A stretch of 64,000 nucleotides of DNA from contig JADANN010000273.1 of assembly GCA_018806985.1 (NCBI GenBank), forward strand, positions 124,001 through 188,000, read 5' to 3'. Position 1 is the stretch's first letter, and every line of letters starts with the position of its first letter. Under the pieces are notes generated by a model. The model saw nothing but the letters and a program-made list of their open reading frames with translations, was not told where the DNA came from and did no database searches. Made by a program: the position numbers and the translations under genes. This stretch comes from Angiostrongylus vasorum. Its lineage: Eukaryota; Nematoda; Chromadorea; Rhabditida; Metastrongylidae. Positions 1-10,739 of this stretch are shown piece by piece.

Positions 1-402
1 GTGATCATTTGAGGTTCGGTCATATATTTGACTGCGTATACGAGCAGGTAGCTTGTTGAGAAGAAGAGCTCCCATAGCCGTCACCTGAGCATCGTTCCGT
101 ACAGTACCATTTGAAAATTGAACCAGAGAAAACATCTGATTATAAAGAGTACCTAGTTGCCGTCCATGAGGGTCGCACACAGGGAGATGGGCAAGTTTAG
201 TGAAAATACTATGTTTCATGGTAGCCTTATCATCGTATAATGTTTTGAGAATATCTTTGGCAATACGGTAGTTACCTGTAGTCATGGAGAGTCCTTGAAC
301 TGAGTGCAGTATTCGTCCATGTGAACAGGATTCGAGCAGTGAAAATTTCATGGTATCATCGAGCTGCTTCTGAGAACTCGGAAAAGTCAAGCTAATTTCC
401 AT
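1..402 (-). pseudogene. BEL/Pao retrotransposon gag fragment (DUF1759-like), runs off the window
   Basis: The minus strand is open for 134 codons from an ATG at 402 to the window edge. It reads as the middle of a Pao/BEL Gag protein. Recognisable pieces are KFSLLESCSHGRILHSVQGL, then TTGNYRIAKDILKTLY, then ALLLNKLPARIRSQIYDR. This is the DUF1759 pattern: a short start, NY..A..iL...Y, and a late KLP..ir..i. The family packages element RNA in virus-like particles. The copy is cut at its 5' side by the (TA)n tract only 7 bases away. It is a different BEL lineage from the two long copies in this window, since its sequence does not match theirs. Whether more of the element lies left of position 1 cannot be seen. 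Confidence 0.75.
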
Positions 403-405
403 CGA

Positions 406-408
<3 letters not shown>

Positions 409-474
<66 letters not shown>
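409..474. repeat. (TA)n microsatellite
   Basis: About 33 uninterrupted TA units. The tract separates the minus-strand BEL gag fragment from the plus-strand BEL element, whose LTR begins 16 bases further on. Confidence 0.98.
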
Positions 475-475
<1 letters not shown>

Positions 476-490
476 CATTTATATGCATTA

Positions 491-1154
491 TAGTAACTAT
501 TCCTTAGATAGTTACTATTTCTGTGTTACGTTATGTCCTTTACAACAGCTGTCTACTTGTAATCGTTATACATCTATTCTCGCACATTCTGTAAATTGTC
601 TCTTAACCACAATTTCATGCAGTTGTCTCGCAGATGGCTGGGAAGGGAATCAGCAGCAGTCAGCTGAATGTACTTTCCAGCCTCTGCCGTCCCAAAGAAG
701 TTTCCGAATAAGCACCTACTCCCTTTCACATGTAGCCCTATCAGATTGTGCTAGTAGAAAAAAAAACCATTAGAACATCTCTCTAGGCGCTGCATTTCGT
801 TTCCTCTGGCAAAGCTCCACCCACTACTGAAGTAACACATGCATTCGTCTTCAAGTGTTCTCAACGTTCGTGCGGTCTTCATCCAGTCCCTCAATTCCTC
901 AGTGCTCCAACTCCAGTGTCCGCCTAGCTTCCTTCAAGTCGTATCCACCCAGCTTACATATCGTCAAATATCACATATTATTATTGTATCGTTGTTGTTG
1001 CTATAAACTATTGTACCCCAAACTCGAGGTTGTTCATAGCAATTAAGGAAAAAAGTCCCGCGTGACGAATTCATATAAAGTTGAGCACTCCGCCTACAGT
1101 TGGCGGACAAAAGAGAAATCCGACCAACTCCCTAATCCGTTGGTCAACTAGCAC
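491..1154 (+). repeat. 5' LTR of BEL copy 1
   Basis: It matches 5883-6596 over most of its length and ends with GGTCAACTAGCACA against GGTCAACTAACACA. It begins with an inverted repeat, TAGTAACTAT...ATAGTTACTA. Compared with the 3' LTR it lacks a stretch near 938 (the CTTATTCTCATTTCAATC segment kept at 6360-6377) and a few bases near 843. No convincing TATA box was singled out. Confidence 0.85.
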
Positions 1155-1243
1155 AAATAGGTGCATTGGCCCACTCGAATTGAACACAAAGCTACCACTC
1201 GGCCAATCTCTTGCACCAACTAGCACAAATTAGTGCATTGGCA
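1146..1243 (+). repeat. Duplicated leader motif after the 5' LTR
   Basis: The string CAACTAGCACAAAT followed by GTGCATTGGC occurs at 1146-1172 and again at 1217-1243, spaced by 71 bases. The first copy overlaps the end of the LTR. In LTR elements this is where the primer-binding site lies, but no tRNA 3'-end complement could be assigned. Confidence 0.6.
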
Positions 1244-1494
1244 CATCCTGGTCGAACTCTACGCTCAACGCAACTCTACGCTCAAATCGACCTAACGCTA
1301 AGCGCAACCACTAGGCCAATCTATTGGCCATCCTACCCAATATTCTCCTATTCTGGTATTCCACTGTATCTGCCATCTCTACTTCAAGCGACCAAGCATC
1401 ACTCAAGGAATCAAGCAACAGCTCAGACAACCTCACGAAGAGAAACCTACGTACAAGTACGTTTATTTGAAATATATCAAAAATAAAAAAGGAA

Positions 1495-2880
1495 AAAATA
1501 TCGAACACCCTTTCCTCCCGCCTGGGCGCACTAACAAAGGCCATTAACCGCCTGAAATCCTCATTTAACAAATACGACCATCCCTAAAACTCTCCAGTAG
1601 ACATCCCTCCTAACGAACCTCAACGAACGGTATATCTCTTTGCACGAAAAGGTGCTATAAAACAAGCGACATCGGCCATTACAAAGGACCGAAACAGTCT
1701 CCAGGCAGCACTGGACAATACACTAAAGCGGTAGACAACTTCGAACTACAAACTCCAATAACAGAGGAACTAAAGGAGGTTATAAAACTAGACGTGAATA
1801 GGTCACTAGAACATCTCGATAAGGCAGAAGACTACCTCTCCAATCTTCTCGACCTGAAGAATAAACTAGATAGCACAACAAACAACACTAAGAATGACTC
1901 ACATACCGCTACACCGGTGACAAATTTACCGCCCATACCTATTCCCAAATTCAACGGAGATATATGGGAATGGGAAGCATTTTGGGGGGGGCATTCGAGC
2001 ACTTTAAACGCAGATGGGCGACTATTTCAAAACGAACTGTCTATTAAACTCTCTTCATGGGAAGGCTAGAATTTTCATCAAGCAATACGAAATTTCACGA
2101 GAATCCTATCCCATAGTCATAGATCATCTAAGGGCCAAGTATGGCAACAAGCAAGCCCTCATAAATGAATTATTAAGCAAGCTACACAGAGCACAAGCAA
2201 ATAGCAAGCGACTAGAAGATCAAGAAATATTGTGCAAAACTCTCCACTCGATAGTCTGCCAACTACTTCATAAAGGAGATCAAGTCGATAACATGTAGCT
2301 CCAACCACAACTAAAAAAGTTCACGGAAAAAATCCAACGACACACTGTACGAGAAACACGGCAATGCCGAATCAACGAAACACCCAAAACAGAGGAGCTC
2401 TTCCAAGTAATCAGCGACTACATAGCCCAAGAACTGACAATAGAAGGCCAACTAGGCAAATCTCCAGTACCAAGAAACGACCGCAACAATACGTCGATTA
2501 ATAGTTCACTAGAAGAGACAGCGAGTCATCAGCGAACACTCATTAAAAAAAACCGCAGTTATGTTTCTATTGTAACAAGACAGCACATTTAACAATCGAC
2601 TGTACTACGATAAAAACTCAACAGCAAAGAGTAAAAGTGATAAAAAATCGCAATCTTTGCTACAATTGCGGTTCCTCGTATCACCGCTTGCCCGAGTGCA
2701 AAGGAGGCCCGTGCCGAAATTGTAACAAGCACGGACACCATACTTCCATTTGTGGGTACCAACACTTACCAAATAAACCTAAACCGCGAAAAGAGGAAAA
2801 GCTCCAAGAGAGAAACCAACAATCTAACAAAGGGGAGGAGAACGACCACGCCCACGGTCAATACAGTAACTTCCAATGAG
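1495..2880 (+). pseudogene. BEL copy 1 gag, frameshifted, three zinc knuckles
   Basis: The reading starts near 1495 with a Gag-like N-terminus (TLSSRLGALTKAINRLKSS) and passes through several frames. 1794-2069 includes NFELQTPITEELKEV-type helix and the WEWEAFW motif that opens the BEL capsid region. A run of eight G at about 1984-1991 marks a frame break; the second copy has seven. 2014-2298 carries the DUF1759-like part (HLRAKYGNKQALINELLSKL). The C-terminus has three CX2CX4HX4C knuckles: CFYCNKTAHLTIDC (about 2560), CYNCGSSYHRLPEC (about 2656) and CRNCNKHGHHTSIC (about 2716), which bind element RNA. A premature TAG follows at 2296. The same lesions occur in the second copy. Confidence 0.8.
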
Positions 2881-2989
2881 ACACAAAGAGAACATTCCAT
2901 TGCTCTTCGTACTATAAAGCAATATGGATCCAGAGTACAGATTTGGGTGGCACAGGCAATAGTACTTACTCAGCCCAGACAAGACCAAA

Positions 2990-3541
2990 AAGGAGGTAGT
3001 AGAAGTGCTAGTAGACACGGCAGCCGATCCATCATTTATTACAAACGATTTGTCCAAGACCTTGCAATTAAAAGATGCGTACTCAGCTGAGTTAGCAATT
3101 TACAAATTTGGAGATTCCAAAGCAGATGCAAAGAAATACGGAATCACCTCCATAATATTGCGAGATACTTATGGAGCAGAACATGAAATAGCGGTGACTA
3201 GAACTGACACGATCACACAGCCGTTAAAGCGCTGCAGCCTAAGTGTGGAAGGTCGGGAATTTCTCCATAGAAATAACATTCCTCTTTCAATAGATCCGAC
3301 CCGCAGCACTATTTATCCTGAAATCCTTTTCGGTAGCCGAGATGTGCCAAAAGTATTAGATAAGGGAATACCTCTGAATAATACATTGCCGTCGGGATTG
3401 ACACTAATGCCATCGAGACTCGGCTACCTTATAACAGGAGGCGCATACAAGCAACAAAATGAACCGGACATCGATGTAGTTCCCGCAGCCAGTAGCACAC
3501 AAACCTCTTATGAGATAATCGAATCGGACGAAAACCCTTAG
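2990..3541 (+). pseudogene. BEL copy 1 aspartic protease (DUF1758-like)
   Basis: An open stretch of about 180 codons begins with VEVLVDTAADPSFITNDL. This is the DTG/DTA-type active-site segment of retroelement aspartic proteases in the DUF1758 form (usually DTGAQ.SFI); here the G is A. Downstream GITSIILRDTYG and EILFGSRDVPKVL (the LiG.D-like element) fit the family. It would cleave the Gag-Pol polyprotein. It stops at 3539-3541, followed in another frame by ESPADNEF, so the polyprotein is interrupted. The corresponding segment of the second copy differs by a single residue over this stretch. Confidence 0.8.
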
Positions 3542-3715
3542 GCACTCGAGTCACCTGCTGATAACGAATTTATGAGATCCAACAAACAAGAGTTACAACA
3601 ACAAAATACGGCAATCTGGAAACAATTTCAAGAAACGATAGAAAAACGAGAAGACGGATACTATGTGCGTCTTCCGTAGAAGGACCATGTAACAACGTTA
3701 CCAGACAATAAAGCC

Positions 3716-4475
3716 ATGGCAGCAAAACGGTTACGAGCAATAATCACAAAGTTTAAACAGGATCCCAAGATGCTGCAAGAGTACCATGAAACAACTGCAA
3801 GTCAATTACGTCAAAACGTCATCGAAGAAGTTATCGAATCTAAACCATCGGATCAGCAATACACTATCTTCCACATCACGCCACGCCGTACAAAGAGAGA
3901 GCGAAAATAACAATTGTTTACGACGCGTCGGCCCACACAAAAGAGCTCCATCATTAAACGAGGTACTTCACCAAGGACCCAATTTCCTGCCTCAAATATG
4001 CGATATTCTGCTTCAATTCCGCTTTGGCTACATCGCGTTAACTAGCAATGTCGAATAAGCCTTTCTACGAATACGACCGCACGAACAAGATAGAGATGCC
4101 ACACGATTCCTTTGGATGCGCGACATCTCAAAACCCTTCGAACAACAGAATATGGTCACCTACAGATTTACACACGTTACTTTTGGACTGAACTGCTCAC
4201 CATTCCTCTTAGCAGGAACAATCAACTATCATTTGAGCAACTGTTTACATGATCCAAGGTTGGTTGAAGATCTCGTCTACAACACATATGTGGACAACGT
4301 TATCTCCACGGCGACATCAGTACATGAGGCATTTAAGACATATAGAAAATCGAAACAAATATTCCGCGATTTGAGCATGAATCTCCGCGAACTTGTTGCT
4401 AACAACCAACAACTCATGGTACAAATTCCTCAAGAGGAATTGTTAAGAAACACCACCCAAAAAATTTTGTGAATA
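3716..4475 (+). pseudogene. BEL copy 1 reverse transcriptase
   Basis: Three overlapping frames together spell a Pao-type reverse transcriptase. Residues around 3716-3910 contain the IEEV...SDQQY lead-in. 3786-4058 contains PSLNEVLHQGPNFLPQICDI and LLQFRFGYIAL. 4116-4472 contains RDATRFLWMRDI, VTFGLNCSPFLLAGTI and the catalytic-core motif YVDNV in place of the commoner YVDD. Frame breaks near 3905 and a stop at about 4056 would prevent a single product. The second BEL copy has the same breaks at the same places. The role in life was copying element RNA into DNA. Confidence 0.82.
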
Positions 4476-4614
4476 AAGTGCGATTCTCAGGAAGACAAAC
4501 TCTTTGTCCTATGTCAATATCCCGAAAAACCAAAACTGACAAAACGAGCTATAGCCGAGTAGTAGCCTCTATTTACGATCCCATGGGATCATCATACTTA
4601 CACTGAAACGAAAA

Positions 4615-5405
4615 TTGTTCCTCCAACACCTATGGAATTACGAGTACACATGGGATTCATTACTTTCAAACGAACACCAAGAACAATGGAACAAAATATT
4701 AGAGGTTGCCAATGGATTTGAAGACAATATCCCGCGAGAAATCATCCAAATCGGTGTTCCAACTAAGCTGGTTCTTTTCGTAAACGCAAGCAAGCAGTGT
4801 GTGTCCACTTGCGCATACATTGTCTCAAACAACGAATCACGGCTACTTATGGGAAAGTCCAGGCTACCTTCACTCAAGGAAAACCATACTATATCAAAAC
4901 TCGAATTAAATGCCTTAACAATGGCAACGCGGTTGGCTCAATCTATCCACGAAGCTCTAAAAGGCCACACCATCATCACTGATATAATAATCTTCTCAGA
5001 TTCCGACATAGCTCTTAGCTGGATAAGATCCCAAAAATCTGCAAACACCTACGCAAAACTAATAAAATAGAGTGAAGGAAATACGACAAATAGTGGAAAG
5101 CCTACCCATACCAATTCAATTTGGTTACATAGATACTAACCACAATCCGGCAGTCTGTGCAACAAGAGGACTCAACAAATACGAGCTAGAAAACCACATG
5201 TGGTGGAAATGACCTAAACTCATTAGGCAAACAGTGAAGCACCACAACGCCAGTCTCTTCACGCTAACGCCCAATAACAGCGAACCCGAGAATTACACTA
5301 TCATACTCACCGTCGGAACCTCCGAAGGGGAGCTACTGAATTGGGCAAAACATGATCTTCAACCACATGCACCGTACACAGAAGGAAACATAAAAGATCC
5401 TTGAA
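4615..5405 (+). pseudogene. BEL copy 1 RNase H / Peptidase_A17-type region
   Basis: The frame 4615-5070 reads WDSLLSNEHQEQWNKILEVA, then LVLFVNASKQCVSTCAYIVS, then LMGKSRLPSLKENHTISKLE and FSDSDIALSWI. This is the Peptidase_A17/RNase H part of Pao polyproteins, with the DAS motif changed to NAS. A frame break at about 5064-5070 interrupts the expected tYAKLIKNRVKEIRQIVES run, which continues in another frame to about 5405 (FGYIDTNHNPAVCATRGLNK, then TLTPNNSEPENYTIILTVGT). A TGA lies in that continuation near 5211. After 5405 the similarity stops. Confidence 0.78.
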
Positions 5406-5882
5406 ACGAAGAACCAAAATATAATCTCCGACTTCGAAGCACACGTCCTATCCTATCCATAAATGATGCTTCAAAGTATTCTCATGTACTGTATTCTGCT
5501 GCAAGTGCTCAATTCTACTATATTCTGCATGCATGCTGTATTCTATTCATTGTCTTCGTACAACCACGGCAGTCAATGCAGGAACAAGCCAGAAGACTTT
5601 TCCTCCAACGTCGCAGCAAGTGCACGTCTTCGCACAACTGGTAGCAAAAAACCAATTCCACAAGCCGAGGATCGTTCCCACTTCTATCCCCTTCACATGC
5701 ACATTCTTCACCTCATAAACATTTTGCTCTCTGTCCTTCAGCTATTTTGTTTCGGCTCTCCCGTAATTGTTTTCTCTCAAGCACACAACTACTCACTGTA
5801 AATTTTGTTGCAGTTGTAGAACAGTTGGTAGGCTTATAGCCATACTCCGTGCCATTATCTTCTTAGGTCGCCGCGGGGAGCG
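5406..5882 (+). other. Unrecognised segment where BEL integrase should be
   Basis: This stretch has only short frames and no H2C2 finger or DDE core. Its last bases (5840-5882) include GGTCGCCGCGGGGAGCG directly before the 3' LTR and look like the element's own polypurine tract. The rest may be foreign filler or badly decayed pol. Confidence 0.6.
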
Positions 5883-6596
5883 TAGTAACTATTCCTTAAA
5901 TAGTTCCTATTTCTATGTTACCTTATGTCTTTTACAATAGCTGTCTACTTGTAATCGTTATGCTTATATTTATACTTATATTCTCGCACATTCTGTAAAT
6001 TGTCTCTTAACCACCATTTCATGCAGCTGTCTCGCAGGTGGCTGGAAAGGGAATCAGCAGCAGTCAGCTGCATGTACTTTCCAGCCTCTGCCGTCCCAAA
6101 GAAGTTTCCGAACAAACACCTGCGCCGTTTCACATGTAGCCCTATCAGATTGTGCTAGTAGAAAAAAACCATTAGAACCTCTCTCTAGGCGCTGTCTTTC
6201 GTTTCCTCTGGCAAAGCTCCACCCACTACTGAAGTAATACATGCAGCCCATCGGCATTCGTCTTCAATTGTTCGCAGCGTTCGTCTGGTCTTCATCCAGT
6301 CCCTCAGTTCTTCAGTGCTCCAACTCCAGTGTGCGCCTAGCTTCCTTCAAGTGTACCACTTATTCTCATTTCAATCTCCCTCCTATCCATCCAGGCTTAC
6401 ATATCGTCAAATATCACATATTATTATTGTATCGTTGTTGTTGCTATAAACTATTATAGCCCAAACTCGAGGTTGTTCATAGCAGTTACGGAAAAAGTCC
6501 CGCGTGGCGAATTCATATAAAGTCGAGCATTCCACGCACAGTTGGTGGACAAAAGAGAAATCCAACCAACTCCCTAATCCAATGGTCAACTAACAC
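5883..6596 (+). repeat. 3' LTR of BEL copy 1
   Basis: It starts TAGTAACTATTCCTTAAATA and ends CAACTAACACA, matching the 5' LTR with scattered changes. It keeps the segment missing from the 5' LTR, so the pair has diverged by insertions or deletions as well as substitutions. Confidence 0.85.
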
Positions 6597-6952
6597 ATAT
6601 ATTATATATAGTTTATATAGTATTTCGTTTCATCTTGAATGTCGTAGAATGCTGGTCGAGCAGTTCCCCCTGGCGTCCTGAGATAGGCGTTCCCAACTGG
6701 ATTGTAGAGTGATTTTTTCCCAGACAAATCCGGCACCACTTCCCTGACCCCGGAGGGATGAGGGGGTTGGTGAGCCTGGAACAGGATCGAAACAGGACCG
6801 TGGACGTCTGGTGATAGGCATCATTATAACTGTGCTATCCGCCACTACATCGAATGCAAGAAGTGCTGAGATCCGCACAGTGTCCTTTAGTGGTCGTCCG
6901 ACAACGAAATCACCTGATACAATCAATGTGAGCTAATATAAAGATTAACTAC
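6597..6952. other. Mixed repeat debris with a SINE-A-like patch
   Basis: At 6720-6780 the sequence CTGACCCCGGAGGGATG followed by GGTTGGTGAGCC matches the middle of SINE-A in minus orientation (compare 38,777-38,825). 6850-6915 vaguely resembles SINE-B (GTGCTGAGATCCGCACAG). No gene is seen. Confidence 0.4.
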
Positions 6953-7171
6953 CATTCGGAATAATGTTTGCGCCTTATGTTAAGGCTAAACTTCACTTTA
7001 CATAGAGCATCAACGATATCTTCTCGCGAGGCTTTGACAGCGTCAGTCACAACGACCATTCTTGTTAACTTCTCATTGCTCAATCCGATGTGGATCTGTC
7101 CGTCAAGAATAGCTATTGTGGTTTGGCACAATTCCTCCCAGCAAATTGTGTCTTCGACTAATTTTACAGTT
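6953..7171 (-). CDS. Candidate host exon, unknown protein
   Basis: A 219-base minus-strand block lies between an AG acceptor (TTTTCTCGAAG) and a plausible donor (AATG|GTAGTT). It encodes a well-mixed, non-repetitive peptide including TVKLVEDTICWEELCQTTIA, then IHIGLSNEKLTRMVVVTDA and REDIVDALCKVKFSLNI. No family was recognised. The residue mix and splice signals look better than chance, but no partner exon could be joined to it, and the acceptor lacks the usual TTTCAG. It could also be a remnant of an unrecognised transposon. Confidence 0.35.
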
Positions 7172-7259
7172 CTTCGAGAAAATATTATAATTACCACCGA
7201 AAATATACTGATGAGTTCGGTAATAGATGAGTTTTTAATTACTATTGCATAACAAAATG

Positions 7260-7865
7260 AAATGGGTATGCATTCAGAAATCTAGTCCTTCGCTTCTTAA
7301 ATTCGCGACAGTGTTAAAGTATTAAGGTGTTAAAAGGTAAATAAAAGCGTTAAAAAAATTGTTCCTCTCATTCTACTTTCTTAACGATGTATGCCTCGAC
7401 GACGGCTATTCTACGCCAGATATCTGACAGGGTCGGTGAAATAGGAAGAGATAGGTAGAGATATGTGATAAAGTGGACCACCTACAAGTGGATTTGATAG
7501 TTGGACTTGTGAAATTCCTACCAGGTACTATTCCTTATTGTTTCAAAGTGGAATCTAAGTTGTACTTGTCGCAATGAAGTTTCTGTTAAACAGTGTCAAC
7601 GTTCCATGTATAACGTGATTCACCTTGTTCTGCTAACGTAGCTCAAAAATCCAAGTTCAAAAAATCGCGTTTATTTCAATGCGCTGTATTGAAATGATTT
7701 CTGAAGTCATATGTTTCTCCACCATTTTTATCAGAGCTCATACTTCGAACACGAATGCAATGAGTAAGCGGGATTTCGTCTATTAGGATACGGCTGTTTT
7801 TTTTAAAACACTTCCTTGGTTTTTGCTTATGACGCGTTTGTGTAGGAAATTCTAGCTCACAACGC
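7260..7865. other. No feature seen
   Basis: AT-rich sequence with no usable frames, splice structure or recognised repeat. Confidence 0.5.
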
Positions 7866-7869
7866 CCAC

Positions 7870-8175
7870 GCGATCTTCAGAATCCCTGGCGCCTGTGACG
7901 ACGACTAGTTTCCAAAGTTTAAGCGTTCGCTGGTTTTTCAACAAGAGACGAGAATGTTTCGATCACTACAGGACTTGAGGAGAGTGGGAGCACGACAGAA
8001 TTGCAGAAGGGCCATATTATTACAGATATTACTACGCGACCCGTTTTACATCTATTGCGCGGATAGTAGCATCGTGCATTACATTCGTTGTACTCGCATT
8101 CATCATTCACAAAGATCTTTAAATTCTTCGCGTGTTGTTTCGGCTGCTGTTTGAGTTTCCTTACGATTGTCATGG
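7870..8175 (-). repeat. Dispersed coding-like repeat C, copy 1
   Basis: Read on the minus strand, 8170-8090 gives NRKETQTAAETTREEFKDLC. The copy near 24.0 kb gives NPQTETETTSESEDIC in the same place, so the peptide is related as well as the DNA. The block at 7870-7990 (GTTCGCTGGTTTTTCAACAAG) resembles the second copy's block at 24,120-24,160. The order of the two blocks relative to each other differs between copies. The source element is not recognised. Confidence 0.45.
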
Positions 8176-8339
8176 ATTACTGCTCCCGTCCAATCTGCTT
8201 GCAATCTTGGAGATAGCCGCACTCACGGTTGTCCACGTCGATTGGACGATAGTGTTGGGTAGGCCGTTGCACCAGCCCCTTGCTTTCTTTACTAAAATTG
8301 CTAAAATTGTGAACAGCGTTGGTTTCGTGTTTTGACCTT

Positions 8340-9630
8340 TGTAGGCTTGATAGATCTTTGAACTTTATTTTTAACTCCTTTGTAATGGTAATTACTTAAT
8401 ACCGTAACAAATAAATAAGGACCCGCTTTCTGTTATGTTTCCCTCCAGAGGTAGTTCATCGAATACGAAACGCAATAATATCCTTTTGAGCCACATTTGT
8501 TTAGCTGAGAAAATAATTTGTTTCGTGTGCACCGCAATGTAATGCGTATTAGTTTTGTCTCGATGCTCATTATTTGCTGAGAATTCTCTGAGAAGCCGCA
8601 CACTTGGTGTAGGAATACTTTTGTGCCTAAATCAGCAGTGGAGAAAGTACATCTTTTCTAGCATTAAGACAATACTTTTTTCTAAATGGTAATACGTCTC
8701 TTGGAAGTCGGAAATGGCTTGCTCGTACATCTCGTGACAGCTTAGTAGACCGAGTATCTATAAAGCTCACCTATCACTACACTGCTGTCGATATACAGAC
8801 AACTGCTCTATCGTCCATTCCATCCAAGAACAAATAGACGAATCCTTTGTATGGTTAGATAGACAATCAGAGTTTGTAAAATTTACGCAAAAAAAGCTAA
8901 CCGAGAGCAGGCTTCTATACTTGAGCATCCAAATAGAGCTTTCAGGAAGTCCTGCAGTGCCGAAAACCAAGTGGTAAAAAATACACTAGTACAATATCTC
9001 TTCTCCCATCCTTCACGCAAGAAAAAAACGCACATTAAAAAACATGTACCAAAAGGCTAAAAAATGTGTCCACAGGAGAAAAGAAGAAGTAAAAATCGCT
9101 AAACCTGCCACGAAAAATAGCCATTTCCAACAGCTGCGAAGTAGAAAGCACTCAGCTCAGATCAAAACGTAGGACCATGCCCCCGAAATAATATTTCAAA
9201 CTTAAACAAGATCGCTTTCAAGTTACCATTCATATCAAGGAAAATAAGTCAGACCATTAATAAATAAGTACCTAGTAAAAGTGGTCGTGAAAATTATGTG
9301 GCGATTGTCGACCATCCGCCTAGTTCCCTAATGCCGTCAATTAGTTCGCAGCCGCCTCTATCGTCGTTTGTACAGCTGACAGAAGCTGCATGATCTGTCC
9401 TAACTGCAGAGGCGGGGATTTTATGAGTTTAGGTTCAATATATTTAATCTCATTTAAGGCATGTGGTGAAGAATATATTGGCAAAACAGGTTGATCACTT
9501 TGTGTCCACATAGAAATCATCTAGACGGAAAGCTCAAAATTCCACGAAAAAAGTCCTTTAGGTGCACATAAAGGAAGAAAGCGCAATGCAGATGATTTTG
9601 AAATGACTGGTGTCTGTATCCAAGGCAAGG
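8340..9630. other. No feature seen
   Basis: A minus-strand frame at 8392-8601 has a TTTTCTCAG acceptor inside it, but neither frame after it is convincing. Otherwise nothing is recognised. Confidence 0.45.
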
Positions 9631-9631
9631 G

Positions 9632-9790
9632 CCAAAAACATCAACGCGCAAGACTCTTGAGGCGTTTTGGACAAATTTCAAAGCCAAAGAGCACTAATGG
9701 CTAATATATCACCATCACCCGTGTTTTTCGATCTGGTTGGCTTTCACTTGCTACCCCACATGAACAGCATACGGTTGGTCCCACACGCAG
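9632..9790 (+). pseudogene. Penelope-like element C-terminal remnant
   Basis: The plus strand reads KTSTRKTLEAFWTNFKAKEH and then a stop. The same peptide start (TSTRKTLEAFWINFKNPKMN) occurs on the minus strand at 24.9-25.0 kb. It resembles the conserved end of the GIY-YIG endonuclease domain of Penelope-like retroelements, where a TR..LEA motif is followed by P..N. Flanking DNA also matches (CCCCACATGAAC...GGTCCCAC). Only the tail of the protein is left. Confidence 0.5.
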
Positions 9791-9799
9791 CAAAATAAT

Positions 9800-10280
9800 G
9801 GACATTTCTTAAACAAAATGGGGTCCATTTATTTATTAGATCTTTATCAGTACTGTGGATACTTCTCGTAATTAGACGAATATCGTCACATAAAAATACG
9901 TTCGGACTTTGAGGAAGGCTAGCGAACCCATCGGAACGTTAGCCACTGAATCGGGTCAATGAAGACGACTGATAGCAACTTCGCATCAGTTCAACAAGGG
10001 CTGTTCGCAAGAATATATATACATATATCGATTACTAATGCCGAGTTTTGTAGGAAGTCGCTGTTTTGGGACCACTGGGCAGTTGTGTTTAAGAGTAGTG
10101 AAGCGCAACAGTTAGACGTGTCCTGCAGTACACTCGCAGTCATTTTGCTCGACAGCACCCTGATTTTACCAAACCTTCCATAACTCTGGTGTCCGCAAAT
10201 TAGGACCGCATTCAACTCTCCAGATTTTAGCACTGACTTGCTATATCAGTAGGAAAACACAAGTCACTAAATAGGAGAGA
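9800..10280. other. No feature seen
   Basis: Short opposing frames at 9959-10183 and 9991-10233 overlap each other and look like chance openings. Confidence 0.45.
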
Positions 10281-10284
10281 GATG

Positions 10285-10345
10285 AATTCAATCATCTCTA
10301 ACGATGCTTGACGAAGTCGAATGCATGGCCCATTCTACAATTATT
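10285..10345 (+). repeat. SINE-A 3' fragment
   Basis: CAATCATCTCTAACGATGCT followed by GACGAAGTCGAATGCATGGC matches the 3' third of SINE-A (compare 29,175-29,215, and the reverse complement of 25,365-25,410). Confidence 0.6.
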
Positions 10346-10534
10346 GACCAGGGCCGAAATCTTCATCCGGTATCGTCATTCTTGTTAAAAACTATAGGTG
10401 TTACATTTGCAGCTCTACTAAGCCAGAATTCGCAATTTAACCCACTTTACACTTGGTGCAGTGTTGATAATGCGGATTATGCTTTACACTAGTATTGTTA
10501 TGCTGTGTGCTAGCTCATAATGATACCGACTTCT

Positions 10535-10660
10535 CAAGGGCAGATTGGCCGGAAGAGATGCTCTACTAAGAAGTAACCGGATCGATACGATGATGAAGAC
10601 ACCATATCGAGACGCCGAACAACCGTGGATGCCTACCCGGACCATCAGCCTTAAGTTATT
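10535..10660 (+). repeat. Dispersed repeat E, copy 1
   Basis: GATACGATGATGAAGACACC followed by ATATCGAGACGCCGAAC resembles 36,575-36,610 (GATTCGACGACGAAGACACC). The 36.6-kb copy carries a hammerhead-like core at its end; this copy stops before that point. The family is probably another Penelope-like terminal repeat. Confidence 0.5.
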
Positions 10661-10739
10661 TACTCAACTCCTAACTGATTAGTACTTCCTGTATCAACTG
10701 TATCACCTGTATCACCTGTCGTCCCTTGATTGTCGAGTG

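Larger units (their letters stand above)
491..6596 (+). mobile_element. BEL/Pao LTR retrotransposon, copy 1, both LTRs, integrase missing
   Basis: Two similar sequences at 491-1154 and 5883-6596 flank a decayed gag-protease-RT-RNase H region in the plus orientation. The order and motifs are those of BEL/Pao elements. After the RNase H tether region, at about 5405, the expected integrase (H2C2 zinc finger and DDE core) is absent and about 480 bases of unrecognised sequence lead to the 3' LTR. A G-rich stretch at 5869-5880 just before the 3' LTR fits a polypurine tract. Every open reading frame is broken, so the element is dead. No clean target-site duplication was found; the flanks are AT-rich (TA repeat on the left, TATATTATATA on the right). 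Confidence 0.85.
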
